This document shows, in pieces, positions 7,285 to 8,622 of a stretch of 8,622 nt of DNA. The notes beneath the pieces were generated by a model, which was not told the origin of the DNA, searched no databases, and saw only the letters and a list, made by a program, of their open reading frames with translations. This DNA comes from Clostridia bacterium (lineage in GTDB: Bacteria > Bacillota > DSM-16504 > Desulfitibacterales > Desulfitibacteraceae): the NCBI GenBank assembly GCA_018333845.1, contig JAGXSK010000165.1, forward strand, positions 1 through 8,622. Reading direction: 5' to 3'. A program made the translations under genes and the position numbers. How positions within the stretch are numbered: position 1 is the first letter of the stretch; each line of letters starts with the position of its first letter.

Positions 7285-8622
7285 TTAATAACCCTGGCAA
7301 AGGCTTGTTTCAAATTTTTCTGCTGTCTGTTTATGAACTCCAAGCTTCCAAGTACGATATTCTAATGCATTTAGAATTTTCTTGGCAGCAACATTTCCAT
7401 CTACTTCAAATATGAAGTAGCCACCAAATACATCAGATGCAATTTGTGTCGCAACACCATATACAAGGTCACTACCTTCAATTGGAGGCAATACACCAAC
7501 ATGAACAGGAATTCCTAGCGCCAGCCAATAACAACCAATTGCAACTGCCTTTTCGCTCATTGCTTCAGGAGCTGAAACTACAAAGGGAAGCTTGGGCATG
7601 TCAATTCCCATTAAAGTTGCTAATTCATTTGCTAGCCTTGCACCCCTTGAATAGTCAACACAAGAACCGGTATGGAACATTAATGGAAGTTTCTCATCCA
7701 ATTTATCTCCAGCAGCTTCATTTAAGCGGTTGAGGAATTTCTTAAGTCCTTCTCCAGCGTATTGCTCAGCTGCTTCAGATGTTAATAGACCATACTTGGC
7801 AAATGTCTGAGCTGAACAACCACCACAAATTACAAGCACATCATTTTTCACCAATTCCATGGCAATTTTTAAATGAGTATCGTCTTGCATTACCTTTAAG
7901 TTGTTACATCCAATTAGATAAGCAATACCCTTGATTTCACCAGAAGCTAATGCGTCTGCAAGGACCTGTAATGGTTCTTCAGGGCTGACACATCCAAAAA
8001 TCTCTTTTAAAGCTTCCATACTAAAACCAGCAATCACTTTGTTTTTAATCTGTGGAATATCCACCTGTTTTCCTTGTCTTTCCTTAAAAGTATCAATGGC
8101 TAATCTAATGATAGCCTTTGCAGATTCTACAGCATGCTCTTCATCAAAAGCAAAGTGATATGAACCCGGTATCTTGGAAATAGGCATGGTTGTAACAATT
8201 TTAGTATCAAAACACTCAGAAACAGCCCTTAAACCTGGCATGATACACTGAACGTCAACCACCATAACGTCCACAGCCCCTGTCATAATGGCTAATTCCT
8301 GGGAAGCGAAGTTACTTGCAATTTGTACGCCTTCTCTAACCAATACCTCATTACCAGTACAGCAAATTCCTGACAAGCCAATACCTGTTGCACCGGCTTT
8401 TTTGGCTTCAGCTTCCATTTCCCTGGCAGCCTTAACAACCATCTGGCTTAACAATGGGTTGTGACCATGGACAACAATATTAACCTTATCTTTTTCAAGT
8501 ACAGCAAGGTTGGCTTCAGTAACAACAGGCCTTGGAGTACCAAACAAAATATCAGTAAGGTCTGTTGAAAGTGAACAACCATTTAAGTCTGACAATGCAG
8601 TTTTTAATCCACCAAAGATAAT
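7285..8622 (-). CDS. acsA: CO dehydrogenase catalytic subunit of the CODH/ACS complex (AcsA/CooS), 5' part cut by window edge
   Basis: This nickel enzyme reduces CO2 to CO at its C-cluster and passes the CO through a tunnel to AcsB. The frame is open to the window edge. A TTG at 8595 could be misread as a start, but codons continue in frame upstream (IIFGGLKTA), so this is the C-terminal 445 residues of a protein usually about 630-675 long. Counting from the codon at 8595, the C-cluster ligands are His45 (VVHGHNP), Cys79 (GICCTGNE), Cys117 (VDVQCIMPG), Cys230 (LIGCNN), Cys260 (CGGCSAQTF) and Cys312 (TGSCVDYSR). The catalytic lysine is Lys349 (MSEKA). Spacings match the recalled CooS-II and Moorella values except for two extra residues between the last two cysteines. 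The B- and D-cluster cysteines are N-terminal and outside the window. The C-terminus (YRTWKLGVHKQTAEKFETSLCQGY is residues 413-436, where YRTWKLGVHKQTAEKF begins it) and the acsB neighbour mark the ACS-associated type rather than a stand-alone CooS. Confidence 0.97.
   Translation of the reverse strand: MIFGGLKTALSDLNGCSLSTDLTDILFGTPRPVVTEANLAVLEKDKVNIVVHGHNPLLSQMVVKAAREMEAEAKKAGATGIGLSGICCTGNEVLVREGVQIASNFASQELAIMTGAVDVMVVDVQCIMPGLRAVSECFDTKIVTTMPISKIPGSYHFAFDEEHAVESAKAIIRLAIDTFKERQGKQVDIPQIKNKVIAGFSMEALKEIFGCVSPEEPLQVLADALASGEIKGIAYLIGCNNLKVMQDDTHLKIAMELVKNDVLVICGGCSAQTFAKYGLLTSEAAEQYAGEGLKKFLNRLNEAAGDKLDEKLPLMFHTGSCVDYSRGARLANELATLMGIDMPKLPFVVSAPEAMSEKAVAIGCYWLALGIPVHVGVLPPIEGSDLVYGVATQIASDVFGGYFIFEVDGNVAAKKILNALEYRTWKLGVHKQTAEKFETSLCQGY

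Noticed and set aside
8593..8595. TTG as the start of a 436-residue CO dehydrogenase
   Set aside because: The frame stays open to the window edge, the product would lack the N-terminal B- and D-cluster domain, and codons upstream of the TTG continue the protein. It is a full-length gene cut by the window.
1..8622. An undescribed system, mobile element, RNA gene or CRISPR array
   Set aside because: All but about 180 nt is coding sequence of six recognised acs-cluster genes. The gaps are at most 88 nt and hold only ribosome binding sites and short inverted repeats.

Overview
The window is one side of an acetyl-CoA synthase / CO dehydrogenase (acs) gene cluster, the carbonyl-branch core of the Wood-Ljungdahl pathway. 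Every gene reads on the minus strand, so transcription runs from position 8622 towards 1. In transcription order it holds: acsA/cooS (CO dehydrogenase, 5' part cut off by the window edge), acsB (acetyl-CoA synthase), acsC (corrinoid iron-sulfur protein large subunit), a RACo/AcsV-type reductive activator of the corrinoid protein, a CooC/AcsF-type nickel-insertion ATPase, and acsD (corrinoid iron-sulfur protein small subunit, 3' end cut off by the window edge). acsD has no stop codon inside the window, but its frame is open from 911 to 1.

The DNA is AT-rich, the Shine-Dalgarno sites are strong (AAAGGAG-like) with an 8-nt spacer in front of every start, and the genes are tightly packed. The order acsA-acsB-acsC-RACo-cooC-acsD recalls Moorella and Carboxydothermus rather than the C. 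ljungdahlii arrangement. This suggests a low-GC anaerobic Firmicute (class Clostridia): an acetogen, carboxydotroph, syntroph or sulfate reducer. The sequence does not decide which.

How the genes work together: CO dehydrogenase makes CO from CO2. AcsC/AcsD carries a methyl group on its corrinoid. AcsB joins CO, methyl and CoA into acetyl-CoA at its Ni,Ni-[4Fe4S] A-cluster. The RACo-like protein rescues corrinoid that has oxidised to Co(II), and the CooC/AcsF ATPase matures a nickel centre. All A-cluster ligands of AcsB, all C-cluster ligands of the CO dehydrogenase, the [4Fe-4S] cysteines of AcsC, the [2Fe-2S] cysteines of the activator and the CxC motif of the ATPase are intact, so this looks like a functional locus.

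Non-coding DNA is scarce. Gaps are 33 nt (912-944), 21 nt (1704-1724), 11 nt (3639-3649), 88 nt (4988-5075) and 28 nt (7257-7284). The 88-nt acsB-acsC gap contains a clear stem-loop that pairs better in the minus-strand RNA. I see no mobile element, RNA gene, CRISPR array or promoter I can defend, and no undescribed system. The points worth a second look are regulatory details of the operon.
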